A stretch of 64,000 bases of DNA from Archegozetes longisetosus (GCA_018873245.2 JAEMBT020000006.1:13858387-13922386); one strand, 5' to 3'; positions 1-12,544 are shown, counted from the stretch's first letter. The notes: generated from the letters alone by a model not told the origin. Numbers and translations are program-made.

Positions 1-245
1 GTCACAACCATAGCGCTATTGTATATCAACATAAGTCCGCGAAGTTCGTAGGGCTGGCGAGATTTCATAATATTTGGTCCGATTTTACGCACAAAAACCA
101 GATAACTGATCATTATAACGAGCATAAGCCATGGGCCGTCTCGGATCAGTGGCAAGTGAGATGTTCTGTGATCGCCGGCATCGCGCCAATATTGATACAA
201 ATAATAGGATATTCCTGGCGTTGAAACTCGTGTTTCGTTTCTCAT
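1..245 (-). CDS. ELOVL fatty-acid elongase, 5' end only (cut by window edge)
   Basis: The reading frame opens at an ATG at 245 and stays open to base 1, giving 81 codons. It contains the N-terminal ELOVL pattern: a short lumenal stretch with RDGPWLM, a first membrane helix, then KIGPNIM, SRQPYELR and LMLIYN. These match KxxGPKLMxxRxPFxLR..xYN of ELOVL 1/4/7-type condensing enzymes, which add two carbons to very-long-chain acyl-CoA in the ER membrane. The His box and catalytic core lie beyond the left edge. It is a paralogue of the complete elongase at 6439-7245 on the same strand. Start choice: first in-frame ATG, spaced from the GP motif much as in the family. Whether more coding sequence lies upstream was not resolved. 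Confidence 0.85.
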   Translation of the reverse strand, partial: MRNETRVSTPGISYYLYQYWRDAGDHRTSHLPLIRDGPWLMLVIMISYLVFVRKIGPNIMKSRQPYELRGLMLIYNSAMVV

Positions 246-3200
246 GGCTTTAGAAAGTAGTCAAGTTTTTTGCTTCAACTTTTCTAAACGGCTTCTTTCG
301 TTCTTATGAAATCCAGCTTAACAATGGAAAGAATGTGAAAATTTTTCGCAGCTTACTGAGAATTAAGTATTTGCTTAATAACCTTATTTGGAGGAAATAT
401 GGTTTAATTCATTGTAGAGGAAGTTTTTGTTGCGATTTGTCTTATTTAGAGAGTCCTTCGTAGTCGCGCAACAGGTTTTAGGCGCTATTGATTTTAAAAA
501 TGCAAGCGATGCATAATTAACAATAGCAGCTTTTTGCCACTTCAACATGATAATTATGAAAACAATATAACACACCATTTTTAAGTAAACCTCTTTTAGA
601 TTATTATCTTTATTCTATAAGTTGTTTATCAATTCAACTCAATGGTTGAACAATAGTCAATCGAATGTTTATCAAAAAGTAAACCAAAAATACTCTGAAC
701 AACTAATGTCAGTATATTTTTTATAATTGTTCAATACGGGACGCAGATTTGGTCACTTAACCTTCGATAAAGTGCTTCTCATTGTTTGAACATATTTCAG
801 ATATGAAGAATAAAAATTTTTTAGAAAAATAAATTTCCGAATACTCTCTAAGAGTCTCAAGTCCTGTCTTGAATCTTTTTTTCTTTGGACATTTATTGAT
901 CAATATTACATTAACTTATATCGTGACTAGAATGCTTCAAAATCACTCGACTGAAGCATTCATACGAATCATTAGTTAAAATTGATTCATTTTATTAGAA
1001 AAACATTCAGTTTTTAAAACAAATGCAAACAATTAAATGCAGTCAAGTAAATTCAACCTGATTATACTTATTATGAGTAATACCTGGTTGGCCAATATTC
1101 GGCTGCCAAAATAATGAATAATGGAATAGTAGATGAAGTACAGATGAATATTCAATATACCGCCAAGCTTATAAGACTTATAGCTCAACTATTAAGGCAA
1201 TAACCAGAAATGAACACTCATTTTCACTTACCTGCAATTGTTTGCTTTTGACTCGCGGGTCTATTACCGTGCTTGTTTTTGGTGCTATTATTTACAAATC
1301 AAACATCTAATCGAAGTTCGATGTGATTCATTAGCTATAAACTTTTTCATTCTAAAAACAGAGAGCAATGACTTAATCTTCAGAAATAATAGCGTTCTAA
1401 ACGAAATTTCTCTTATTAAGAAAATTAAATATGGATTTCCTTAAGTCATTTTATCAAAATTTGCATAACATTGAAAAATTGAAAGCTAGAAAATTTAAGC
1501 TCAAGTAAAAGTCCGAAGCTAATGTTTTTGAGAGTAGGAAAGGTAAATCTTTCACAAGCATTAAACTTGCAAAAGAAAATGAGCATTTCCGAAGGAAATA
1601 TCTCAACGCACAATTAATTTGGATTAACCTCTAAAAAGGGTTGTTCAACCTATCACTTGTTGAAATTAGGCTCTATCTTGTTTTTATTTAGTTTTACGTT
1701 AATTTCCGTATTTTAGACTCGTTTTCAACGTTTTAATTCAAGTTCTTTCAGGCCGAATGAGTCCAAAAATTAGAATAACTTTCAATGAACTTGAACTGTA
1801 TTTACAATTTGATACAATACTAGAGGTGCCAGCTCTCCGGCTTTGAGACAAATGTTTCGAGCCTCCAACGCAGGTGTAAAGCTGCAGACTAAATTTATCC
1901 TTTGGTCTCCCCTCGATTTTAACTTTATTGGAAATAATTGTCAAAAAATTATCCAATGGTCCTCCTTTGAATTTTTCTCCAGCTTTCTCTCAATGAAGTG
2001 TTGGTGTCCTCATACATCACTAGGTTTTCTTTAAAATCATTTTCTTTATAGAATGACAATTTAATTTCAAAATTAGGCGTTCATTAGGTTAGGTATGGTA
2101 AATGTGAAATATTTCATCAGATATTGTTATGTCACGTAAGCATAACTTGCTTAAGACACTTGATTCAGATAGAGGTGAAAAAAAGTTAATATAAATAATT
2201 TCGTTAATAGCTTCGAAATTTTGAAACAAATTCTGGTATTTCTTGGGATTACTCAGAATCTATTCCGCTTAAACAACTAGTTTTATTGGCAGTCATACTT
2301 TTTTTCCATTAATATCATAACTAACTGAGAAACACTAAAATTGAATTTTCAGATAATATCAGTAAAATGTTGATAGAAAATTTCATAACTAATACAGGAC
2401 TTTGGGTTTATAAAACACTCATCAAAATACTTGATTGATTGCTAAAGTAAAATTAATTTGTAAAGTTTGATGTTAAGAAGCTTTTACCTCTTGGTCTGAT
2501 AATCAATTAATGGATGACCTCTAGAAAGGATGCAGTAACTGATTATATGAAATCTCTCTATTTAAAAATCACTAATTGATAAATCAATTATTTCAGAAAA
2601 AGCTTAGACAGCTAAATGCAATTTCAATTAAGTTGAGGAACCTTGCTTCTCATCAAAGTTAATGTGCTCATCTTCTAAATAGAAAAATGATCCTTACTTA
2701 GTTTTTATTCAATTGAGTAATTTTTGACTTTTTCGTGACCTCTGAAAGATTGAATAAATAATAATTGGTTTCATTATTTTCAAAGTAATAGTCGAAACTA
2801 TAGGATTCAAATTAGTATAGATCAAATGTAAATAACTATTCGATTTTCTGTGAATAGCAACTTTGCTAGTCTTCAATTTTTCTTAAGTCATCTAACCTTA
2901 AAAGTGTCTAAATTTCAAAAGAGTAAATATTCATGTGAACCAATTTCATATTCTTCATGGCTCAACATTGTTTCAGGTGCATTGCGTCATTTGTTCCAGT
3001 ATTTTGAACACCTATTAAGATAAATGTGGAGGTTACTTCACGAGATCGAGTGATAAAAAATGGTTGTCAATATTTGTCGAAACGTAAAATATTTACTTGA
3101 TGTAATAGTTCAGCAACCAAACTATTTGTATAACTTTTAACGTTGAAGTTCAAAATCGTATAGATAACGTTTTAAATTATTAGTATTGCGCACATAATCA

Positions 3201-3950
3201 GATGAGTGCTATAAAATGCTTTCTCTAGTTCAAATAACATCATTTTATAGCACTAACCCGACCACATGTCAGCCATTTTATTAAAACTCGGGCTAAATAA
3301 GCTTAAAAGATGACAATTGTTTCATAAATTGACATCGGCATTGTTTATTTTTGCAACTTTCAATAAGACCTAATGAAATAAACTTGAATTTGGAGATAAT
3401 AGGTTGCTAACGGAAGCAAATAAATTATATTTTCTATATTTGGTATTCCTTTATTTACTGTTCGAATTAGTTTCGCAAATGATGAGATCAAAATGTAAAG
3501 TTCAAAAAGCAAATTAACTCAGTAATGATAGGCATAAAAGCTTTTTAAATAGATCTGTATATACTATGCCAGAAATAACTGTCTGAATAAAATAAAATAT
3601 ATACTTAGGTGTATATAAATAGTATTCAAAAATAGCATTGAACGACTGCGCTGTAACTTTTAAAATACTAATAGTGATAATGATTATCATTTTCAAGTCA
3701 ATCATTACTTATCAGTTGAAATGAAGAGACAATATAATTTGTTTAAGTTCATATTAATACTTCAATTCTCTATAATTCAGATTAAAAATTTTCAAATTTT
3801 GATTTTAATTTAATATGTCGTAATTAAGAAGTCATTATAATTTTTCTACGAAACACTTTGTTAGATATCTAGACTAATGTCCTTGAATAGAATAAACAGT
3901 AGAAATTCTTGTAGGCATTGATTTGTATAAGTTGATTTTATAATGTCGAT
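246..3950. other. intergenic, no gene recognised
   Basis: This is AT-rich DNA upstream of the partial ELOVL. Open frames at 1738-1956 (-) and 1843-2034 (+) overlap each other and match nothing I know. No tRNA and no clear inverted-repeat element was seen. The right end runs into the decayed Tc1-like element. Confidence 0.5.
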
Positions 3951-5985
3951 CTTTAAGTTGATTCCAAATTATTTCATTGAGAGACCACAAGTTATTTGCA
4001 CTTTAGGGCTGACCAACAACTCTGACCAATTGAGAAACTCAGCGTTGTATATAAACTCATACATTCTTTACGGGATTCAAATCAGCGCTCTTTACAGGTC
4101 AATCAATTAAATTAATTCTTTCATAATTATTCGGAAATCCTATGACTGCGTTTGTCGTATGAATAGGAGTGTTATCTTGCATATGCACAGGGACAACATC
4201 ACTAAAACGTGATGTAATGGAGTGTAATACCTCAGTTTTCAATAACTCCATATAATGTAAGTCCTATTATGAGAGTTCAGGAGAATTATTTATCTTAAAC
4301 CATCATATGCTATCCAACAGAGACAATTAACCGAGAACCATCTACTCTTATAGATGGTATCCGCATATTTAGGATCACGGCGACAATTCTTAGGCCGATA
4401 AATCCAAACTCTGCCAATTGGATAGCTCTGAAAAGTTTTCTCATCTGATAAAAATGAGAATGGTGCCGTAGTGATATTTGCTTCAGCCCTAAAGATTATT
4501 GTCTTCAAAAATTTTAAAAATAAACTAAAAAAATTCTAACTTGAGGGTCGAAATTTTTTGAAATAAGATTTTAAGAAAAAAAATTTTTTAATTCTTTAAA
4601 ACACAGATTATGCAAATTTCTTATAGTTGATATAAAAATTATTGGCTTTTTAAGAGATGATTAGTATCTAGAACATTTTCAATCAGAATCATAGAAAAAA
4701 TTAAATAAATTCATAAAAAAATAAAATTTCTAGAAAAAAAATTAGAAATTTCGAAATTTTTTCAGGCTTTCTAAAGGTTATAGTTCTTTATCAAAATAGG
4801 AATTGTGTAAAAAGCTTATATTACCTAAATTATTAATAAACTTGTAAAGTTCTAATAAAACTAATGAAATCCAGTTCAAAGGCTTATTATGAATGGAATT
4901 ACAGATTTTCTTTATACATACCGGTGAAAGCTACACCAGACCACTGATTTAAACCTAAATTAAGATGTGATTCACAAAACTCATATCTAGTTAATTCATG
5001 TTTTTCTGTTAATTTACATTTTGTGATAGTAATAGCGCGTTCAATCCCGAAAGATTTCAAAATTTCAAAACATTACAGTTTTTGGACCACGGCTTAAATT
5101 TAAGCCACTTTTAATGATATTCGAGTTAGCAAAAGGTCTTTCTAATGCTTCAAGAAGCTTCTCCAAAAGTGTTTGGAAGTGGTCTACTGGCGCGCTTATG
5201 ATGTTCTATGATCTTATCTCGATATTACCTCTCAAGCCAAAGATCTACCGTATTATACGATCTTTTGAGCCTTTTAGGGTGATCATGCAGTATGAGATCA
5301 CAGTGATCATAGTAGGCAATTATAACTGCAGTGTGCGATTTCGAATTCTAACTAGGTATGAATATATGAGAATTTTACAATCATTAAAAGTCTTTGCACA
5401 ATACCCCTTATGTATCAAATTTGTGAGATCTATAGAATATACAGGTAAAAGAATAATAAATACTGTGGTAAAATTCATAAGATGAAAGGGATGGAAATCA
5501 AAGAAAAACTTTGCGAATACAGCTGGTGCTGTTACAAAAAGGCAACACAGGTTTCTTCATATTTAATTATTGAGTAAAAATCAATTGCCTTCATCAGGAG
5601 CTTTAGGACTACTAGAAATAAACAGATGTGAAAAACTTTACTGATATGTCTTTTATAGAAACTAAGACTGTGCTAAAAGATTCCAGAAATTATTTACTCG
5701 ATTTTACAAAAATTTTCACTAGAATTTCAAAGTATACTGATTTTTAAAGTACGTTCATAGTGAATGACTCTTATACATGCATTTCTAAAGTTCAGATCGC
5801 AGTGATCGCACGCTAAACTCTTGGGATCACATACTACATGATTACCCTTTTTAGCGATTTTACTCACTTTTAGACCGCTTTTCCAATAAAAAATCGTTTT
5901 AATCTTTTCTTCTTCAGAACAACAATTAGGCATTTTTCCAATTATTTTGCTTAGAAAATCTTTGTTTATAATGTGAAAGAAAGTA
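3950..5985 (-). mobile_element. decayed Tc1/mariner-type transposon (dead transposase)
   Basis: Fragments of one transposase run in order along the minus strand in several frames. At about 5930 there is an N-terminal helix-turn-helix-like piece (MPNCCSEEEKIKTIFYWKSG). At about 4930-5040 the stretch CKLTEKHELTRYEFCESHLN resembles the Tc1 LLTxKHxxARLxFAxxHLNW region. At 4300-4470 FSDEKTFQ, IGRVWIYRP and RRDPKYAD match the first catalytic Asp block. At 4030-4200 MQDNTPIHT matches the second Asp block, followed by SADLNPVKN. Stops and frame changes are frequent. The family's SPDLNPIEN reads NPVKN here, so the third catalytic acid is Lys. Terminal repeats were not found and the limits are approximate. 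The 123-codon plus-strand frame at 5114-5485 is probably a shadow of this relic. Confidence 0.75.
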
Positions 5986-5993
5986 TACTTCAT

Positions 5994-6438
5994 GAACTAT
6001 TAATTTATATTTTGTTATGGTTCTTGAAAATTTAATTAATTATGAATGAGTCAATACTATAAAGATATTATGGTATAGTCGATTGCTTTCTATTGATGCT
6101 TTATACATAAGTACAATGATTTCATAATAAAAGTCGCACATGTTTTCACTGAGTGACAAAAATCAGAGTTATAAAAGTTTTATAAGAGAAAAATGCTTTA
6201 CTTTCAAGAGAACACAATAATGACTAATATTTAAGAGAAAGTTGTGTTTAGCTTAGTTTTCTTTAGCTGTTTTACACTGAAATTTAAACTCTAAAATGCA
6301 CTCTTTTTTCTAGTGAGACTTTTATTATTTCAAGATTGTATATATCTGTCAATTTTATTCAGACAATCATTTCAGGTTTATAGTATAATAAAATAGAGAG
6401 AATACGAGTTATTAAAAGTTATGAGGAAACAATGGGAC
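5994..6438. other. 3' flank of ELOVL, no gene seen
   Basis: Short AT-rich spacer between the transposon relic and the stop codon of the elongase. It probably holds the elongase 3' UTR. No coding signal was recognised. Confidence 0.4.
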
Positions 6439-7245
6439 TTAATTTGCTTTTTTAGGTTGACTTTTACTGCAATAAGTATTCAAATAGAATGAGGTAAACA
6501 TAAATAAATAGAGAGGTGGCTGAGCCACTGATGTACAAATAAGAATTGATGGCCAACCAGTTTGTTTGAAGGTATAAGTTATACCATAAACAAGGAACAC
6601 CAGAAACTGTGCCAATTGCACTTGTGTTATATATCTCTTCCACCATAAATACTTCTGAACTGATGGCCCAAAAGCAGACAATGCGTAGTAGGTGTACATC
6701 AATACATGAACTGCTGAGTTAAATATCGGAAATATGCCGTTCACTCCAGCAGTCGGTGCGAACCTGACCGCCAGCCAAACACACAAAGGAACAGACGAGT
6801 GGTGGTATAGATGTAATGGAGTTACTTGTGATGATTTCTTTCTTAATACAAAAAATATTGTGTCTGATAAGTCGACCAACTTGGACAGAAAATACCAATA
6901 GATGAAATTGAGTCTTCGTTCTTCTTTCGGTGATAACTCTTTAAGGTTTGTCGGGTACTCAAAGTTAAATAGAGCTCTTCCGAATTCATAGGCGAAAATT
7001 GATTCGAAAAAGAAGTACAAGTTTAGGGCTATCATAACTATGTTGTAGATTAAAATAGGGCGTCGAAGTTGAAATGGTTTTCGGTTTGACATCAATTTCG
7101 GACCAATTATTATCGCGAATAACAGATAGGCCGATATTATGGCTAATACCTGCCAACAACCACTTCTGAACAGAAACCAGTCATCGACTCTCGGATCTGG
7201 TTCTAGATTTTTAGCACTTCTATAAAGATTACTTATCAAATCCAT
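6439..7245 (-). CDS. very-long-chain fatty-acid elongase (ELOVL family)
   Basis: Single-exon gene of 268 codons. It catalyses the condensing step of microsomal fatty-acid elongation: malonyl-CoA adds to acyl-CoA to give 3-ketoacyl-CoA. The diagnostic His box HLYHH is at residues 145-149. The upstream KxxExxDT block reads KLVDLSDT (122-129), with Asp where Glu is usual. NxxxHxxMYxYY is present (N176 to Y187), as is a TQVQLAQ stretch near 207. About seven hydrophobic segments are visible. The C-terminus KKAN fits a KKxx ER-retrieval signal. Length is normal for the family (260-320 aa). The ATG at 7245 gives the usual N-terminal DPR..DW..F motif at the expected distance. The substrate range cannot be told from sequence. 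It is a tandem paralogue of the partial elongase at the left edge. Confidence 0.95.
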   Translation of the reverse strand: MDLISNLYRSAKNLEPDPRVDDWFLFRSGCWQVLAIISAYLLFAIIIGPKLMSNRKPFQLRRPILIYNIVMIALNLYFFFESIFAYEFGRALFNFEYPTNLKELSPKEERRLNFIYWYFLSKLVDLSDTIFFVLRKKSSQVTPLHLYHHSSVPLCVWLAVRFAPTAGVNGIFPIFNSAVHVLMYTYYALSAFGPSVQKYLWWKRYITQVQLAQFLVFLVYGITYTFKQTGWPSILICTSVAQPPLYLFMFTSFYLNTYCSKSQPKKAN

Positions 7246-8604
7246 TGCAGCGTCAGGTGAGTTTATTATATTCTTACTATATTGGCAACGGGATTAAGTG
7301 ATCAGTAAATTACATGTAAAATGAAAGAATGCTCAAAATCTGATCTCTTCAAGACTTTATAGTTTGGAGAAATTTTTTATAGTTCGTAACTGAAGGACAA
7401 AAGTGACGAAATTTTCTTCGTGAAGATACGTTTTAACAGTTTACTAATATATATGATAGATAGGCATACGGTAAGTGGCGTTTTCTAAACTTGATTTTTT
7501 CTTCCAACTAATCAAACTTTTAATAATTGAGAGTTTATTTGTTTAGTGTATGATGAGGAAAAATTAACGTTGGAGTGCAAAAAATGGCTTAAGACCACAG
7601 TTGCGTCTCACTAGTGTTGAAATTTTTGTGTAGGAATCGATTAAATAAATATATTAAATGCTCAAAAGTGTTTTCAAGTTTCAATTGTTTCCGTTTTCAA
7701 GTCGCTCAGCTACTATTTAGACATGTTATCACTTATGCTGTGGTTAATTTTAGTTTGAATCTATAAGTTATTGTAATGATAATCGACTTAGATGTAGTTT
7801 TGTGTCAAGCTTGCAACAAACCTACATTTCAAGTACAAATCATGTTCCGGTCATTCATTACGAGCTTTTAAGTCAATAGAAAATCAGTGATTAATTGCTT
7901 ATTGTGCATTGATGTAACAATTGATTACGTTACTGTTCTTAACAATACTTTCATTGAATTGTCAGTCTTAATCTATAGTATAAGCTATTTTATGCTTAAA
8001 ATAACATTTTGCTTAGGGACTGGAGTAAAGCTTTAAGTTTTTTTCGTCAAACGTAAAGCCCGCTTTACGGGTACTTATGATGATCGCGCGTCAATTTAAC
8101 TAATAATTACATCATAAAACACAAACTTTTATTGTGTCCCAAGTTAATATTACGAATAGTCTTAAATTAGTCTTAATTTTTATTAGATACTTAAACTCAA
8201 GTGTCTTTGTATTAGAATTGTTATGCTTTTATCCTAAGAATATTATTTGGCGAGCATCCGTATAGTTTCAAAATAGTCCAGCAATCACTTTACTATACAA
8301 TGTAGTTGAGTATTGCTATAAATGACGCACATGCTTCAGTTTGGTTTAGATTACCTAACAGACAAAGACAAACATAACCTAAACTTAAACTTGTAATCAA
8401 TTATTGGTGAGCATGATCTACCACAATACTGTATTACATTCCATACAAGTACAATCAAAGGAAACAAAACGAAGCAATTTTTTAATTTTTCTACAATTAA
8501 AATTACGTACTGATTATAAAGCACTAAAGTATGGATAACTAGGGGAAAAAGTTGACATTTTCAATATTCAAAGTTTACGTATAATTCAAATAAATAATGA
8601 CAAC
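7246..8604. other. intergenic, no gene seen
   Basis: Upstream side of the elongase. AT-rich, no open frame that looks coding, no structural RNA recognised. Confidence 0.45.
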
Positions 8605-8691
8605 TAACAATGAACCCTCGGCAGTGAACATGACAAATTTGAAAGTTTTTTATTAAATCAATCTTAGACACACTATAAAGCACATATCAAA

Positions 8692-8842
8692 ACGTGTTTT
8701 TTACTTGTAAACAAATCGTTTGAATACTATTCAATTGTGAAATTTGTTAATTCACTAAACAACATTAAAAGTATTAAATGAACTCATTTTCACAATTGAA
8801 CATTATTCACACGATTTGTTTACAAATAAAAAACACATTTTG
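8692..8842. repeat. internal imperfect inverted repeat inside the MITE
   Basis: Two arms of about 60 bases face each other across a short AT-rich loop. Both carry GTTTTTTA-TTGTAAACAAATCGT-like sequence and CAATTGTGAAA. They would fold into a long stem. This could mark a nested or composite element. Confidence 0.7.
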
Positions 8843-8904
8843 CATATAAAATATGTCAAAAAGTTAAAGCTTCAAAAGTTTCAGAAGCAAAAAGAATTTG
8901 AAAA

Positions 8905-8965
8905 TGAAAGTATCGAACCCGAGACCTAGAAGTTCACTCTACCCCAGCGCCACGAAGACACTTTG
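8905..8965 (-). other. tRNA-like segment with pol III A-box and B-box look-alikes
   Basis: On the minus strand GTGGCGCTGGGGTAGAGTG resembles an A-box/D-loop, and GGGTTCGATAC (about 8910-8920) matches the B-box consensus GGTTCGANNC. The spacing is short and I could not fold a full cloverleaf, so this is a tRNA-derived relic or SINE-like head rather than a working tRNA gene. It lies wholly inside the Harbinger-type MITE. Confidence 0.45.
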
Positions 8966-9134
8966 ATTAGTTTTGTATTCAAACAGTAATCGATAAAACT
9001 TGAAAAAATTAAATTGCAAAATAAATATATGTTACACAACGCGTTGGCGGCTAATTTTTTATATGTGTTTTATAGTCTGCCTAAGATTGATTTAATAATT
9101 CAAAATTGTGACTTTCGCTGCCGAGGGTTCATTG

Positions 9135-12100
9135 TAAGAATGTCATAGTATTGACTGAGCATAAAGTATTGGTTTACTTATCAGTACTTTTTACGGCAAA
9201 AAGTTGTGTATCACTTCAGTATATCAACTCTTGCTATAAGATTTGAACCCTAAAAAGTAAACTTTATTTCACTGCTTCGATTTAGTTTCCTTTGATTGTG
9301 TCGTCACTTTCTATTGTTTAGACGTGATTTCTTGTTTGAACAACAGTTCGTTATTTTAGGTTAAGCAATTATGAATCTAAATTTTGATTTATGGTTTCTT
9401 AGTTCGTAAAGTTTTCACAAATCAACAAAAATTAGTCGGTCATAGCATCTTTAAATTAGATCGATCACAAATTCCAATCAAAGATGGATTATATGGAGTT
9501 TTCTTTTATTTAACACTAGAAGGAAAGTCAAAGTGAGTGTAGTTTCGAAACAGTTTTGTCGCTGTGTTGATCATACGTTAAGATCACGAAAAGTAATGAT
9601 TAATAAACTGCAAACAGAGAAAGATTGGAATTTTTGCAAACATACAAGTGATAACAACATTAGAGATTATTTAGTGGTCAAAATGGCATAAGAGATATCT
9701 CATTAAAGATTGCTTAAAAATACAGATTCAACTCATTATTTGGTAATTTTGTTGTGTTAGAAGTTGTTAAATTACAATTATAGACAATTAACACACATTT
9801 TGCCAACCGATTAATCGATATGTTTCCAGATGTTAAAAATATCAAAATAGTAATGCTTAAGGACCGAGTTCAGACAAGGCGTCTGTTACTAGGAAATATC
9901 TTTGAACCAAAGTTTGCAAAATAACAAATAAAAAACAATAGAGATTTAGGAGATAAGTCAAAGCGAAATTGTTTGGAATGTGTTCACTTCGTTCAGTAGA
10001 GATATTGATATTTACAATGAGTCGGAAAAGCATTTAGAAGTTGTCTCGAAATACACTAAATATGACTAAGCTTTGTTTTGTAGCTTTCCTTTTATATAAT
10101 GACATTTTAAATATTTTCGGTAATAAAGTGAAAAATCTCAAGGCTTTAGACGTCATTTATTATGATCGATTTGAAAGAAATCTGTTATTAGCGATCATTT
10201 GTCGCAATTTGTTAGAATTAGAGAAACTTTGTTTTAGTTGCAGTTGATATGAGCGAAAGGTTCAAATTTTCGAGAGTATCATTAAGCGACGATGATTCCA
10301 CGAATATTTATCAGTCAATTTTTAATAGGACAACCTAGAAAACTTAAGGTGAACAGTCACTCAGACTAATCCTTCATTATATTGAATCATCGAAAAATCA
10401 AACATAATGTTTAGTAAATTTAAGATTAAGTGTGTTTTTCGTTAGACTAGAGTTTGTTTTGTTAATTACAAAAACTGCCTCAAAACTTGCACTCAAGTCA
10501 GCAAAAAAGCTATCGCCTAAAAAATTACTCAAAATTAATTTGGATTATAATAATTGTAAGTCATTCAATAGAATTATTAATATATTTATGTTGACATTTG
10601 ATCGATGCTTGGATACGAAATTCTCTTACAAACTTGTTATTGAAAGGATTGAACTGAAGCAACTTCTTTGCAACGTATTAAGTATCTGAGGAACGATGGT
10701 TTCTTTCAGACCAAACGTTGTAATCAAAATAAGTATGATTTTCGAAGAATGCATTGAAAATGATAGGAGATTGTCAGTCAAAACTAACAGTCGGATAATG
10801 CGAGTGATGACATTTCTGAAAATCACATTTCAGAAAGTAATTGATCATTATACTTATATTTGAAGAATCACTTCGATATCATTACTGTTTATTTTGGAAG
10901 CAGAACTTCTTCAATGAGAAAAACGGATCTCTCAATTGGTTGACTTGAAAATAATTTGAAGATCTCAAATGAAATTTATATAAAGAGTATTTTTGTGAGA
11001 AGAAAGCTACGCATTAAAAATCACAACTTATTTATGATGAATCTTTTGGATAAGTTAATAATATTTTTCACATAATAATGAAATACTTAATTGAATAACA
11101 AGCAACCTTATTAAGCGCAGATTAAGCGTGATAAAGTATTGGAATATAACTGAGCCATAAGGGCACCTAAGATGGAAATATTTTTCCAGGTTTACAAATA
11201 TATTATAATATGTCTAACAAATTGTACATCTAGAGCCTTATATCAAAAAAACATATAATGTCATTTTTAAAGTTATAGATAAAGGCAAAACAACATTTTT
11301 CAATTAATCTAATGTTGAATAGATCAAAGAAACCTTAACTTGTTCAGGCAAAAAGTCAAACAGTGAACTAGTCTGTCTGTGACTCAAGTAAATAATAAAT
11401 TACTCGAACATGTTTTTTTGCAACATTGCAATAGTAAATATCGAACAAAAGGTATGAATATCACGTGTGGTTCGAGCCTTATCAGATCATGGGTTCACAA
11501 ATCAATTACACAACACTTTTTTTATATCTAACCACTCCATTTAATAACAATGCGTATAGGAATTTAGTGCATGTACTGTCTGAGTAACAAACTTTGTTAG
11601 AAATATGCAAAATACCTGCAAAATCTAAGAGTTGAGATGCATTGAGAAAAAGAACCCGAAATCCTTGTGTATTAAAAGGATAATAATGAGTAGCTTCAAT
11701 TATAACAAGCCTACGATTATTAGTTGTACTGTTAATAATTGCAGCTCTTACTGGGGATCATTTCAAGAGACTTGTTATCATTATAAACAGGAATTGTGGA
11801 GACAATATTTCAGATGTTTCTCAATGCACTTAAAGTTCACAATCGAGTTTAGGACTTTCTTTGAGTGTTTGAGACCAAAGTTGAAGGCGTTTCATTTAAA
11901 GAATCTAATATTCTATCCAATCAAATAAGTTCATAAATGTTAAATTAGTGTAAACCTTTCACATGACAATCAAGTGAAATAACTTTTATTAAAAAAAAAT
12001 CACAAAATAAACAAAAATATTGTTTCATCTGTTGTTTTTCAGTACAGGTATCAAAGTATATCTAAAAGTTTATTGCGAAATCTGCATATTTCCAAACTTT

Positions 12101-12544
12101 GGTCGCAGTTTTTGCAACTGAGTCTCAATATTTTGCAACTGAGTCTCAATTTTTGTGATTGAGTCTCGATTTTAAAGATAAAAAAGTAGTCAGAATTTGA
12201 TTTTGTAAGTGTCGGCATTAACAATAGAATCCCAGGATCGATCATGGGATGCTTTAACAGTTAACTTGAGTCAACTAAAGTAATGATTTCTTTAGAAACT
12301 GATAACTCTTATTGACGTTAATGACACGTATAAGTTTTGATCGCATATATATACACATCGAGTCGAACCTAATATTCGATTGAGTTACTCGTCAATCAAA
12401 ACAATCAGTTTGGAAACAGCTTGAAAATTATATTAGTTTTCAAAATTAAATCACATTGATTAATGAGACGAAGTTTATATAAGACTAAGTTTTATAATTT
12501 TCTACTTTTATTTACCTTTCACTTGCTTGACGACGAGATTGAAG
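9135..12544. other. long intergenic stretch with weak open frames, no gene recognised
   Basis: Open frames at 10041-10247, 10432-10689 and 11632-11928 (+) show no motif I recognise. The last would start at an internal ATG, has a few Cys residues (CTVNNC, ETCYHY) and may be chance. A B-box-like GGTTCGAGCC lies near 11468 without an A-box. TATATATA near 12346, about 200 bases before the SLC13 start, could be a promoter element. A 20-21 bp tandem repeat lies at 12110-12170. Confidence 0.4.
12110..12170. repeat. three-copy 20-21 bp tandem repeat
   Basis: The unit TTTTGCAACTGAGTCTCAAT occurs twice almost exactly. A third, more diverged copy (TTTTGTGATTGAGTCTCGAT) follows. Confidence 0.8.

Larger units (their letters stand above)
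8608..9134. mobile_element. Harbinger/Tourist-type MITE, 527 bp
   Basis: Both ends carry an inverted repeat of about 80 bases starting CAATGAACCCTCGGCAG. The left arm is about 8608-8690 and the right arm about 9055-9134. The inner parts of the arms share TAAATCAATCTTAG followed by CACTATAAA-like sequence. The element is flanked by direct TAA trinucleotides (8605-8607 and 9135-9137), the TWA target duplication typical of PIF/Harbinger elements. It has no coding capacity. A second imperfect inverted repeat (about 8692-8755 against 8778-8842) lies inside. A tRNA-like segment lies at about 8905-8965. Confidence 0.85.

Noticed and set aside
1738..2034. Two overlapping opposite-strand frames of 63-72 codons
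   Set aside because: They overlap each other, show no motif and have no splice context. A transposon origin was considered but no family block could be identified.
5114..5485. 123-codon plus-strand open frame
   Set aside because: It lies antisense across a decayed Tc1-like element and matches no family; treated as a shadow of the relic.
11462..11480. B-box-like GGTTCGAGCC suggesting a tRNA
   Set aside because: No A-box, no acceptor stem and no cloverleaf could be drawn.
11632..11928. 98-codon plus-strand frame with a few Cys residues
   Set aside because: The reported start is a TTG. From the first ATG it is about 80 codons without signal peptide or family similarity; chance is likely in AT-rich DNA.
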